A stretch of DNA of 64,000 nucleotides from Physella acuta (taxonomy: Eukaryota; Mollusca; Gastropoda; Physidae). This document shows positions 1 to 12,268 of the stretch, piece by piece. The position numbers and the translations under genes are program-made. Positions within the stretch are counted from its first letter, which is position 1; each line of letters begins with the position of its first letter. The stretch lies in the NCBI RefSeq assembly GCF_028476545.1, contig NW_026733929.1:1-64000 (forward strand). The letters are read 5' to 3'. The notes beneath the pieces are model-generated. The model saw only the letters and a program-made list of their open reading frames with translations. It was not told the origin of the DNA and made no database searches.

Positions 1-99
1 GAATTTATTTTTTTTTTATTTTTTTTATTTTATTTTTTTAGTTTTTTTAATTTTTTTTTATTATTTTTTTTTTTTATTTTTTGAATTTATAAAAAACTG
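1..99. repeat. T-rich low-complexity sequence
   Basis: Long T runs with scattered A; on the minus strand this is A-rich sequence within or just after the last visible exon of the left cadherin gene. No other signal. Confidence 0.7.
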
Positions 100-3000
100 T
101 CCACTAGGGTCAGATGCCTCACGGTACACGGCACCGGTGCTGGAGTTGATGCTGAAAAACTGGCGGTAACTCTCTGGGTTACCTGAATCATAAAGGGGGG
201 CAGGTAGACAATAGGAGAAATTTTTTTAAAATCAACTTTTTCTCAAATGTTAAATAAAAACAAATCATCTTAGGTTTTCTGACTGCAATGTATTTTAGCT
301 GCTGATAAAATTACTGATTCATTATTATCGGACTTATTAAAAATATGTTGTAATATGTTTCTCTTTATATTTTTAAAGACATTTGTAATTTAGACTTCTA
401 ATAATTATTACGAAAAATCAGAAAACGGCATCATTAATGGAAAATAATTAGAATAAACATTTGAAAAAAATTCTGTTACCTATAGCTTCATTTTTTTTAG
501 GTTTAAAGCAAAACGTTTATTAGTTGTGAAATAAATTATAAAAGAAAAAATCTCAACAAATGCGTAACGACAGTTCATTATACAAACCATTAAAGGGCGA
601 TACATTTATGTGAACTTACCCCCTATGATAAAATAGTTGACAGTACATGAACACATGGCCAGTAACTGACTTGGTGTGATTGAAGTTAGTTCCCCCTAAA
701 ATTGTCAGTAACATTACACAAACATATTTTTAATAACCCCCCCCCCCTCAGCACTTTAGTGTTAATATATTTGTATACACAGTTTTTTTTTATTCTTTAG
801 ATGATATTATCGGTTGATTAGATTCATTGGCAACAGAGCATTACCCCGTCAATAAGCCCTGCTCACCAGTGGCGTAGCCAGGATAGTCTCAAACTTTCGA
901 TTTGCATCCCCCTCACACTTTTTATATATATACCGATGGGTCTATGTGGGGGGGGGGGGGGGGTATGACCCCCCCTAACCCCCCCTGCCTACGCCACTGC
1001 TGCTCACCCTCTCCCCCATCACTCCTACAGGTCACTTACCACCTGTATATTAAACACCCCAATCCCCACCCCACCCCCCACCCCCCATTAAAAAAGGTCG
1101 ATTACAAATTGACCCTAAACCTAATTCTAATAGTTAAACTAACCGTTAGGTAAATATTAAGGCTACTAGGTTTAGGTTAGGATAAGGGCTAGGGATAGAT
1201 CCGCACTATGAATGTCCGTGGATTTTATACTTAGCAGTACGGAGTCGCAGCTCAGCATACAATAATGACTAAATTAGAACCACTGAGTTTTTATTAATGG
1301 CGATCGTCTCCCCTTCTGAGCTCAAATCTATTTTAGAAATCTCAACGAAAACAAGAACACTTGCCAACGCGGCAATCGCGAGTGCTGTTCAACTGGACAA
1401 AGAGATAATCTGTTTTTGACCACTAGTCCCCTGTAAACAGACACAGCGCATGTTCCGATCCTGACGTTAACCAGACATCCTTTAAAAATCGCTCGTTTTA
1501 AAAAGTTTTATGAGGTGGAAAAGTTTTGATCGCGTGAATTGTCAGGAGCCAGTATATATTTTAGAAATATGTTTTGTTCAAATCTATCTTTTACGATAAG
1601 CAATATTGTTTATTAAAAAAAAATCCCATGACTTGTATAAATATTTTATTAAACGCCTAGAATACTTTAAATGTCAACTAAACATCTAACCTACCTTTCT
1701 ATGTCTATCGGCTTCTAAACAATTGACTACCTTACCCTGTCTTTCAATGTTTCGTTCAGACTTTTTTTTCGGGGGGGGGGGGGGGGGGGACGGGGGACGG
1801 GAGACGACGACACTTGATATTTTATTTTCGAGTGGGGGGGAGCTGACATGGGTAAAGTATATATTTTCTATATAAAGAAAGTGCCCCCCCCCCCGGAATA
1901 GACGCATGGAAGAAACTCTGCTGTCCATCTGCCTTTAAATAACTGATCTACCATTCCCTCGCTATCCGCCTCTAAGCATAATAACATACATTTCCATGTC
2001 AATCGACCCTTAAACAACTGACTACTTTTCCTGTATATATCGGCCTCTAAAACCTGCCTTCCCTTCCACTGACTATCGGCCTCTACTCTGTACACCTCAC
2101 TTGACATGACTTACCTTCCCCTTTCTATCGGCCTTCTAACACCTGACTTACCTTCCCCTGACTATTGGCCTCTAACACCTGACTTATCTTCCCTCTGAAT
2201 ATCGGCCTCTACTCTGTACACCCCACATGACATGGCTTACCTTCCCCTGACTATTGGCCTCTAACACCTGACTTATCTTCCCCTGAATATCGGCCTCTAC
2301 TCTGTACACCCCCACTTGACATGACTTACCTTCCCCTGACTATCGGCCTCTACTCTGTACACCCCCACTTGACATGACTTACCTTCCCCTGACTATCGGC
2401 CTCTACTCTGTACACCCCCACATGACATGACTTACCTTCCCCTGACTATCGGCCTCTACTCTGTACACCCCCACATGACATGACTTACCTTCCCCTGACT
2501 ATCAGCCCCTAACATCTGACTTACCTTCCCCTGACTATCGGCCTCTACTCTGTACACCCCCACTTGACATGACTTACCTTCCCCTGACTATCGGCCTCTA
2601 CTCTGTACACCCCCACATGACAATGACGTGACTGGCAATGTTCCAGAACAAATCGAGGCGTCTGTTCAGACGAGGCTTCAGGGTCTATCGGGGTCATGAC
2701 CTCCACCACATATACAACCACGGGCACCGTCTCTCCGGGGGCGGGGAGCTGGGGAAATCAAGGTCATGGTCAACCTGCTGGGCGCCCCGCGTGTTTGTGC
2801 TTACTGACTGTGGGGAGGTCGACCATCGTACCAAGGGTTCGTCCTTAATGCAATACTTCAGACGAATACCACCCCCCAGTGGCGTCGCTTGGTCGGGTGT
2901 CACCCGGTGAGGCATTTCGTGGTGTCACCCCCCTCCCAAAGAAAAAAAAAGTATATATATAGTGTGTGTGTGTGTGTTGGCCTACATAGGCCTATAATAC

Positions 3001-5808
3001 CCCGCCCTTTTGCAATAACCGTTAATTTGTACTTAAAAGACTATTTAACTTAATTAATCACTAATGGATCTCACAAAAAGGCATTTTGCTTCTGTACTTT
3101 TTGCCATTTTTTGCCTTGGTGTCACCCCCCCCCCCCTCCCCTAAATGGTGTCACCCAGTGCGGTCCGCACTCTCCGCCCCGCCCTCGCTACGCCTCTGCC
3201 CCCCCCCCCCCCCCCCAATTCCCACTATTGTCTTAAGTTTTAAGAAAATAAAACAGACCCCTCAAAAATGACGTCACAATGTTCCTTCCCTACACTAAAA
3301 TAACAAACAATGCAAGTCTTAAATAACGTTTGTTTTTAAAAAATACATAAGTCGTGCTCTTTCTTAAACCTCTTTCTCACACTGAACAACATCGTTACGT
3401 GAGTGAAGTCATGTTACGTCCTTTACAGAAGACCCTCATAAAGACATACAACTGCTATGTGATGATGAACACTAGCTTGTATGGTAGTACACCTGGTCAG
3501 TCTCATCAGCCACTTCCTCACCTTTTTATGCAGCAACAGCAACAACAGCTGGTCGCTGAACGATTCCAGAGATTTTTTCAACGTGATCACTCCAGTCTTT
3601 GTTACATTTAAGTATTGTGCTGATACATCCTGGGAAAATATAAGAAGTAACCTGTTGATATATTATGGTGTAGAAGATTATTGTATCTGGCCAACAAACA
3701 TCACATTTATCTGGCCAATACCTTTAAACATTCATTACATCACACATTTTTTGTTTAGTACTTTTTATCTCTATTTTTAAATCTAAAAAAAGGTGTAATA
3801 TGTCTTCAAAAAGCAACAAACTATCCAAATACACACATACACAAACAATAATATATGACAGAGGTCATAGAGCAATGGAGACAACAGGTAAAAAGATCAG
3901 TTGTAGCGTCACAAATATCTGCTAGGCCAAGGGACAGATGGACAGATATACTTACATTTAGTCCGTCCTCGTGGATGACTGTGAAGACTAGATTAGCACT
4001 CGACACGGTAGGATAGTGCAGGTGCATCAGATACAGTACTGACCCTACCGGTGTGTCCTGCACGGCAAAAAAAGTCAACTTCAACATAGAGACGTTTCTA
4101 TTTTTTGCATCTAAATGCCAAGTTCTCATCAATGTATTTTTAATGATATTGTTATTTCTATATTAAGTATTTGTTTTATAAATAGATATTATACATTTGC
4201 TCATTATAGAATCAAAATATTAAATTTAACTTAAACAGTCTGGAATTTAAAAAAAAAATTTAAAGAAAAAAATCATAATTTATATTCAGATACACAATCG
4301 GGACTAATGGAGTCGTTGAACAACAACACAACCCATGAAAAGAAAAGTTACCTTAAAAATTGTAAATTCTATCATAGAAGTCACGTTATCAGTACTTGCT
4401 TTATTGGCCAATAGGACGCCCCGTCGAAAAAATGGCTGGGAGAGTTGAACATTGGTTACATAAGCTATAACACTTTGTCTTTGTACCCTTCAATATTGTG
4501 ACAATGTATTTACGATATCAGCGTAACTGCTAAACACAGCCACACCTGAACACCACGTAGCCACACAGCCACATCAGCAGATGGATAACCACACCATTTC
4601 AATGTTACACACGAGCACACTATCACCTCACCACTTAACATCATTAGAACAGCATTCGATCCTTTATTCTCGCCAAACAAGACATCTTCGTCGAATCACA
4701 CAGCCACTGTATGCATTCATCGTAGTTAAACCACACTACAACTGTGACAAATGTTTGAACACCTTAGAAAACACCAGTACACCACATAGCACATAGCCTC
4801 TACCATACAACCACTACCACACAGACCCACCTTTGTATGCCCATCGATGTAACAGTGTAAGGTAAATTTAATTTCATGTGGGACCAATCGATTCTGGAGG
4901 AATAGTTATCACTTTTATATAGTCTAATCTACGCAGTGAAATAGGTAAAATATTGATGATAATCTAATCTAACTTAAACTGTTATAACTCAGGCAACGTA
5001 GTTTGCAAAGTGCATTTGTTTTACTGTTTCATTACATGAATAGGCTTTTAAAAAGAAAATCGGATGAGCAAAAATAATGTTACTGGTTTCGAATAATTTA
5101 ACTTTAAATTACATAAATCAATACCAGAATCGAAGATGGCGTATCTTACTTCTGCTGGTAAAAATCTGGCAACTGTGACAGCCCAGTGCAATGTGTCACT
5201 CTGGTTGACTGGGCCAGTTTTAAAGTACTCGCTGATGTCCGTTCCTGACGTCACATCCTGGACAGTCGAGCTCCAGAAGCCTTCAGACCCGAGGGCAAGT
5301 TCCATGACCACCTCCCCCGGATGGCCTTGAACTTTGAGGAATTTTTCCGCGGGTTCCATACACGTTTTACTGCCTGGGTTTCAGGAAATTGGTTGTGGGT
5401 TATATTGTTTGCCATATTTAGTGTTTACAAATATGTCGCACTATTTTAATACAAATGTCGGGCTATAATCAATAGCAAGGTATTTTGTAACTATTAAAAA
5501 AAACTCTACTGGCCCTTCTTGCAAGCCTTTCTACCAAAGAAAACACAATCGTATAGCTAGTTTCACGATAACCAACTCATCCCTAACCTTGAACTAAAAA
5601 ACCGATCCCTAAATGTAAAAAAATGCATATATTTAGGCCTAAATCTATGCCTTAATGGATTAAAAAATAAAGTACCATTACTGGTAAATTACAATTTACA
5701 AATATTTTGATATAGCTAACAAGTAAAAAAATGTCTTTTATAAATACCTCTGGCCACTGGTACTGATAGTATTGAAAACACAAATAAGATGAAAACGTTT
5801 TTCACCAT
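100..5808 (-). CDS. cadherin-like gene, 5' part (runs off left edge)
   Basis: Exons in transcription order: 5748-5808 (start codon and signal peptide, MVKNVFILFVFSILSVPVAR), 5150-5373, 3956-4057, 2578-2748 and a last one around 123-182 that is less certain. Phases agree through the first four (61, 224, 102 and 171 nt) with GT-AG borders. Cadherin-like stretches are DTPVGSVLYLMHLHYP, VPVVVYVVEVMTPID and FFSINSSTGAVY; the last is the classic strand motif that opens an EC repeat. The N-terminal segment has a Cys and a Trp spaced as in the next gene, and TPRFVLEHC resembles LPFVLECTYNG there, so the two are probably tandem paralogues. The expected role is calcium-dependent adhesion as a secreted or membrane-anchored protein. 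The splice from 2578 to the exon near 180 is ambiguous: acceptors at 182 and 171 give different phases, and only 171 keeps the cadherin frame with the exon ending at 2578. The membrane span and tail lie outside the window. Confidence 0.72.
200..858. other. intron of left cadherin gene, no feature seen
   Basis: AT-rich sequence with short homopolymers, including a C run near 738. I see no exon or repeat here. Confidence 0.5.
867..999. mobile_element. hAT-type MITE, CAGTGGCGTAGC family
   Basis: Terminal inverted repeats CAGTGGCGTAGCCAGG and CCTGCCTACGCCACTG enclose a C/G-tract body. The element is flanked by a perfect 8-bp duplication CTGCTCAC (859-866 and 1000-1007), diagnostic of hAT-like insertion. 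Confidence 0.85.
1001..1688. other. intronic sequence without recognised features
   Basis: Unique-looking sequence in an intron of the left cadherin gene. C-rich near 1060-1090, otherwise plain. Confidence 0.4.
1690..2630 (-). repeat. 53-bp minisatellite containing exon end and GTAAGT donor
   Basis: Regular units from about 2060 to 2630 and decayed units down to 1690. On the minus strand each unit reads GTGTACAGAGTAGAGGCCGA, then TAGTCAGGGGAAG and GTAAGTCATG. The copy at 2578-2629 is the 3' end of a cadherin exon (YRVEADSQGK) with its 5' splice site. Some units are shortened to about 38 bp. The older part is split by a MITE at 1745-1920. Confidence 0.85.
1745..1920. mobile_element. G-run MITE (GTTTCTTCCAG family) inside the minisatellite
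   Basis: Left end CAATGTTTCGTTCAGAC and right end GGAAGAAACTCTG match the family inverted repeat. The body has two long G/C runs around a TATATTTTCTATATAAA core. Flanks CTGTCTTT and CTGTCCAT look like a decayed 8-bp duplication. Confidence 0.7.
2877..3198. mobile_element. MITE, CAGTGGCGTAGC family, larger copy
   Basis: Starts CAGTGGCGTCGCTTGG and ends CTCGCTACGCCTCTG. The paired phrases GGTGTCACCC and GTGCGGTCCGC are shared with copies at 53.1 and 57.4 kb. A TG microsatellite lies inside. Confidence 0.7.
4140..5149. other. intron of left cadherin gene
   Basis: AT-rich, with a CA-rich stretch of ACCACAC phrases around 4530-4830. No exon, RNA gene or element end recognised. Confidence 0.4.
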
Positions 5809-5809
5809 G

Positions 5810-7560
5810 GCCCTCCTGTATCTTTTAGAAGCCTCCAACTTTTACAGACTTATTTATTTCCACACACATACGTTTTTTTTTGGTCGAATAATTGTTTTAT
5901 ATTATTTTCTTACTAGATGTACTTGACGTAACAGATCTATATTGTTTTAAATATCTTATTACAAGTTCTTTCATATATTCTAGATGTTCTTATGCAAAGT
6001 CTAGCTAAATCTTCTTGCAACATGTGACGGCAACATGTTTACGCTACAAGTTCCTGCTATAAGTCTATACTATATATTTGCCGTTTTTTAAATGAATCAT
6101 CACATCTTAAAATTGATTTGATATAACCTAACAAATGTTAAAAAGTATTTGATGTAACCTAACAATAGAAACAATAACTAATGGAGCTCTCCTAACTAGA
6201 AGGGATGTTTACTTCCGTTTCTTTCAAGCATCAAGTAGTGCACTTTTAGTGAGACAAGGTTTTTATAATCTTTCATTTAGGCCTAACTTGATATTTTCTG
6301 TACGCCATGGCAGAAATAAAGAGATCAAAATTTTCACACACTTTTGCATAACCGATTTGTACAAAACTACTATGTAGTAAATGGAAGTAATGGATTGACT
6401 ACCAAAAAGCCTATATACTCTAGTAAGGGGAAGTAATGGTTCCACTGGCAATAAGCGTATATAGTAAGGGGAAGTAATGGAGCGACTGCCAATACGATTA
6501 TATAGTAAGGGGAAGTAACGGATCGAATGGCAATGAGGTAAAGAAGTGGTATGATATCTATAACTAAACGATTGGTAATAGTCTGGTTTACATTAAAATC
6601 CTGTTGTAATTTCTTAAAATTACTGAAACGTTCGCTAAAAACGCTATACTATTGTATTTTAGTTGGGCAGATAATGACGATTTGAAAATTTAATGTACAT
6701 AACTCATAACAACAATACACAAATTTTAATACAGTCTTCTTAAAAATTTAAACTTTAATACTTGAAAAACATAACATTAGTAATTTAAATTAGTTCAAAT
6801 AAAAATGACAAAGATTACAGAAAATAAAATTCTACTAACATCCAAAAACAAAAAGTAGTAAATATGAAAAACATTTTATTTCACATAAAAGCAAACGCAA
6901 GGTAAGAAGGCGAATAATTATATTTTAAATGTTTAATTGTTTTTTTTGGTTTATTTTTATATTTTATTACATCATTTTAAAAAAAGTGCCCTGAAAGTGT
7001 TTACTTAAGTGGGGTCGTGGGGTTTACAACTTGCCATGACATCACCCGTAGGCCACAGGTCCGCTGTAGGCTATACCAGGTATTGTTAGTTTTTTAATTT
7101 AAAGATTATTTTAGTTTATATTTCCTGCGGTTACTGCTTGTGCCAACCAAAGTCTGTTATCGATATTGTATGTAAAGGCGATCTTTTGATGTCGAATTGT
7201 ACTCATTCAATAACTGCTGTATGGCTGATTGACAGGGTTTAAGTTGCTTGTATCGAATCGAACCCTGGTGTTTCAATGACTACTGCATGGCTGATTGTGT
7301 TTCTTTTGTTACTATTATTAAGTTTCTTATCAAGCATAACACTTTTACTTGTGTTTGGTAGCTAAAATTGCAATCTTTGAGTGACGAAACATGTAGCTAA
7401 ATACGGTGTGTGAAATAATCAGGCTGGTCTGTTTGGTTTGGTAATTGTGGGTTGGTCACTTATTTACGCCAACCACCTCATCAACCACCTCACCAACCAT
7501 GATTTACAACGTTGCCTCTATTTATTCAATTTAATTTAGTAATAAAACAGGTGGTGTTAG
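5810..7560. other. intergenic sequence between the cadherin genes
   Basis: Lies between the start codon of the left cadherin gene and the 3' end of the right one. It should include the promoter of the left gene, but no core motif is convincing. Apart from the 47-bp minisatellite at 6375-6540, only AT-rich sequence is visible. Confidence 0.4.
6375..6540. repeat. about 47-bp minisatellite, 4 units
   Basis: Units share TATAGTAAGGGGAAGTAATG and GACTGCCAATA with point differences. Confidence 0.7.
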
Positions 7561-7564
7561 TGAC

Positions 7565-7885
7565 ACCACAAATTAAAGACAAAGTTATTATGGACGTTTC
7601 GACCTAAGGTCTTCGTCAGCACGCAATAGTGATAAACCAAAAAAAATTAGTGAAAATCTCATCATTGAAAGCACGTCTTGTCTAAATCTAAAAGAAAACA
7701 CGGATGATAAAAAACGTTTGGCCAATGTATAGAGATGGGGTTAACTTGAGCTAGGTCTAAAATTATGTTAACATTTGTCTTTTTTTTCTAATCCGTAACC
7801 ACATTATTGTCATTATTGTGTGCTAACGAATACCTTGGGTCGAAACGTCTACTGCACCTGTAGTTGTCTTTAATTTATGAAATAA
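7565..7885. mobile_element. MITE-like element with long inverted ends
   Basis: The left arm (AAATTAAAGACAAAG followed by ACGTTTCGACCTAAGG) is repeated inverted at the right end (CCTTGGGTCGAAACGT then TTGTCTTTAATTTATG). A partial relative with GACGTTTCGAACCTTGG occurs near 29.48 kb. The superfamily is not clear. Confidence 0.6.
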
Positions 7886-8437
7886 CTAATACTACCTGTT
7901 TTAATACTAATTGTACTAATCTCACTGCATCTGTCAATAGTATTTTCTATTTACATTCGTGCAATTTAACAAAATATTTTATCTTACTCGTTCGGAGGTT
8001 TCTGTCAATTATTAATCGTTTACTTAAAAAAATCGTTCAATTAAAGACTCAAGAACAACGGTCTTAGTTTTACAATATAGTCTTACAGTATAGTTTTACA
8101 GTATTTGTTTTACAGTATAGATTTTTATAAAAATTTCTGAAATTAGAGTGCGAGTCGGGGAAAAGGGGGAGGGGGTTCGGCGTGTGTACATAATATTGTT
8201 TGAAGTTTCTCTATTGTAGCCTTGAAATGAATTGCGTACACAATGGCTGCTTAAGCCAGAGTTACATTGACATCATTGAAATATTTCAACTACAGCAACA
8301 TGTTCTAAAACTAGAAATACATCAACACACATCAATAAAGAAACATTTGTATCAGTCATTATTTGAAACATGTCACACCCTTTTATCCTAGACAGGGTTT
8401 AAGTTCCTTGTATCGTCGAACTTCAAACCCTCTTATC

Positions 8438-10980
8438 CTAGACAGGGTTTAAGTTGCTCGTATCAAATCGAACCCTGGGGTTTCCGGCTTTGAAAATTTC
8501 CGGCACCATGTTGTTGAAGCGCATCTTGAACCGGTTCTCCTGCATGGGACTGTCCGTCTCCCGGACCGGTTTGTCCACGCCGATCTTCTTCAGACCTCCC
8601 CCGCGCTCATGTTTCATCGAGCCCAGGGTCGAGGGGTCGTTCATGAACCCTCCCGTGTTGGCGATTCCGGGTATGGCGGGGCTGGGCCGGAAGTGGATAT
8701 TGTCATCGAAATGAAACGTGCTTTGAGGTTTGTTTGTGACGGGGTTTCTCATGTCTTGTGGTTTAGGCCCGACTTGAGGTTTCTGGGTCAGGTCGCTGGA
8801 ACATTGGATAAATGTTCGGAACTTGTTTCTGAAGCTACCAGGCCTTGGGCTTGGTTGAGTGGATTGGTCGATTCGCTTGACGGAGCATGCTCGGAAGCAG
8901 GTGGCGGCGCTGGGGTATTCTTGTTTACACACGTGACAATCAGGGGCGACCTCCTCCATGGAGGTGTTACTGGTGATGGTGGTGGAAGAACCGTTGGAGC
9001 CCGCGTTCTCTTTCCGCTTTGAGCGAGCGGTTCGGATAGCGATGTAGACGACGACGGAGCCGATGGCGATGAAGCCGAGGAAGGACAGGAGGAACATGGT
9101 CAGCGGGACAGTGGCCGTGCTGGAGGTGTCGGTTGTCTCGGGTTTAACGCTGGGCGTGGCGGCGGCGGGTTCGGAGTTCAAGGCCGCGTTGGGGACGGTG
9201 GCTTTGTCTGCCGTGGCGAGGATGTTGTCCAGTGGTACCACGATGCTGTCGAGCACATCGACCTGGAGGGTGGCGGATGTGCTGTGCTGTAGGGCGGAGA
9301 TCTCGGTGGCCTGTACGCCAGTAGATAAATAAGGATTAACTTTCTATAGGCTGAGTGCAGACAAGTCATAGCATTGATCATTAAAATCTAAAGGTAGTAT
9401 GTAAATTTATCGTAAAATGAAGACGATGTAGTAAATATAATTTTAAGAATTTATATTAAAATCATAGTAGATATACAAAAACCATGTACACAAATTTGGC
9501 AATAATTAAGCTTGAAAGAATAATATGACACAATAACTTCGCAAATCATTGTAAATTTAAAACACAAATATTTAGGTAATACTTTTGTATTACCCGTAAC
9601 AGTAAAAAGATATGTTATTTTTTTAAAAATATAAACAACACAGATAATTTATTTAAAAGTACACTACTGTGTAAAATCAAACAGTCAAAGAAACTGTAAT
9701 AGATAGGACTTGATACTTTCTAGAATTTCTTTTTATATCATTTATATTTTTATGTTAAAACAAAATGTGACAAAAATATTTTTTTTTATAATCATTTTAC
9801 ACTGAGTGCACACACAAATGTTTACCGTAATGGTCAAGAGGATCTCCTTGACACTCAGTGAGCAGGTGGGCTTGACGATTTTGATGATCCCTGTCACTGA
9901 GTTCATCTCAAATTTTTCGGTCAGCTGATTCGGTTCCACTGAAAACATGGGGTACTATTGTGATGATAAGTTCCATTGAAATCATTGCACAAGATTTGAA
10001 TGTTAGGTTACACCCAGAGTAACAGATACGTTGTATATGTTAGGCTTTAGTGAAAGCATTGGATATGCTACTGAAGCTTACTACTGTAAGGATAGCCCTG
10101 GCGTTGACAACAGAATGGCGACAAAGTTAAACTTTAATAAATACCGATACAAGTAAAGTTTGATAGGCCTACGGTATTTTTTTCTGTAAATCACGATGAA
10201 AATAAACCCTTTTAGAACACCCATTTACATAAAATTAGACAGTTTTAACAGTAACAATAGTTTTTACATACAAAAGTACCTTTTAAATGAAGAAAAATAA
10301 ATAAAATTGTAGGGTAATTCTCTCTCCCCCCTCCCGGCCCCCCTCCCGGCCCCCTCCCGGCCCCCCTCCCGGCCCCCTACACTTCAGTAAGCTACATTAT
10401 CAGTAAGATAGACAATTGGCTAGTTATTATTTAAATGTAGAGGTTTGGGTTAAAGTTCGAAAAATTATTTCCTACCTCTGGATATGCTGTAGCTGATGGA
10501 GTAGTTCATCGTGTCTCTGTCTTCTGCCAGTATAGGGGCGGGGTAAATTCTCAGCAGGCCCTGAAAGTTCCAGAAAAAATGTCAGCAGGAACACGACACT
10601 ATGGGTGTACAGTTACGTACAGCTACAAAGAACTAACTCTGTGCACCATAAAACTAAGGGACACAAAGAACGATAACTATGCACTGCGACAAAGAACGGT
10701 AACTCTATGCACAGCAAGAACGACAACTCACCGTGTAGCCGCACTTGATGACCGTTTGGAAATAGGGCGTGGTGCAGTAGTTGTCCAGTCTCTGACAGTC
10801 AGGGTACACGAAGTACGGACCCTGGTCATCGGCATCCGTCACTTGGATGGTCAGTATGGTGGAGGATGTTAGGGGGTCGGGCGAGCCGTTGTCCTGTTGG
10901 GGTCAAAGTTAAAAACAAATAGTTCAATAATTAACAACCTTCCACGGCAGGGTAAAACAGTATCGTGTTGAGTTATGATT

Positions 10981-11065
<85 letters not shown>

Positions 11066-12234
11066 CTCTATAGGCGATCATAAAGTACGTCTATTTGTTG
11101 ATCACATTACTTAATGTTTATTACAAATATTTAGTTTTTTTTCTAGGAAACGTAGATCAATAGAGTAGATGCAGTGGAGGCAATCTGTTTCTTTGACCTC
11201 GGCATAAGAAGATATTGTGAGGCTGTGAAAGCACGTATTGTAAATCGTGTGTGTACCGTAAATAGTGTGTAGGGATATTGTGTGAGGTATGTGTATGTTG
11301 ATGTTGTACTACGTGAACGAGTATATAAAAGAGAGAACGTTGTGATTTGATGTTGAGTGTGCTGTTGGGCAGTATATAATGAGACGAATGGAGACCACAG
11401 AGGAGCACTTATAAGGTTCACGTGTGAGGTCAGATTTGGTAAGTTAAGACAATGTGTACGACGTTGAAAAAGATATCTTATTAAACAGTTGCTGCTACGT
11501 CTCCATTACTGTCTTGAATCAAATCTTATTGAGACCCCTACATATTCCCTCACATATAGTGTGGTCAGCACCATACGCAATCACTTCTGATTTGAGCTGA
11601 CTAAACTTAGATACTTATCACAGCTGGGTGGACTTATGGAATCCGAACCCGCGACTTTCAAGTTATCAGTCAAAAGCTCTACCACTCTAGCCCAAGATGA
11701 GCATGTACAGAAGATCTACTTACAGTGGCCGTTAGGTTTAAAATGAAGTAGGTTTGGTTGAGGAAATACAGATCGTCGTAATCGATTGGCTGACCCAGGA
11801 CCACGTGACTCCCGTCTTGTGAGATCCTAAAATAACGGCGTCCATCGTACTGTGGAGAAATTTAAAATTCTGGGTTTAAATATTTAGGTTGTTACTCAAA
11901 ATTTTATGGTCCAAGTCATACTGGACTGAATTTGACATTCAATGCTTAGGACATATCGGTATGTCATGGAATTTATATTTTCCTTTATCGTCTTTAAGAT
12001 TTGTGTAATGCCATCTAAGCTAAACAAACTGCAGTTAATTTCATATGATGAACTTTGTCTTATTGAATATTTATTGAGATTTGTTAATGTTTATAAGCCC
12101 CATTGAAAGAGGAAAGTAGGTAGGCCGAAACAAACATGGAAAAAGTCAGCTGTCAGTGGGTCCAACCAAGAGCCGAGTACGATGGTGAGGTGATTGCGTC
12201 CCAATGCTACACAAGCGGTCCACGGGAATGATAG

Positions 12235-12268
<34 letters not shown>

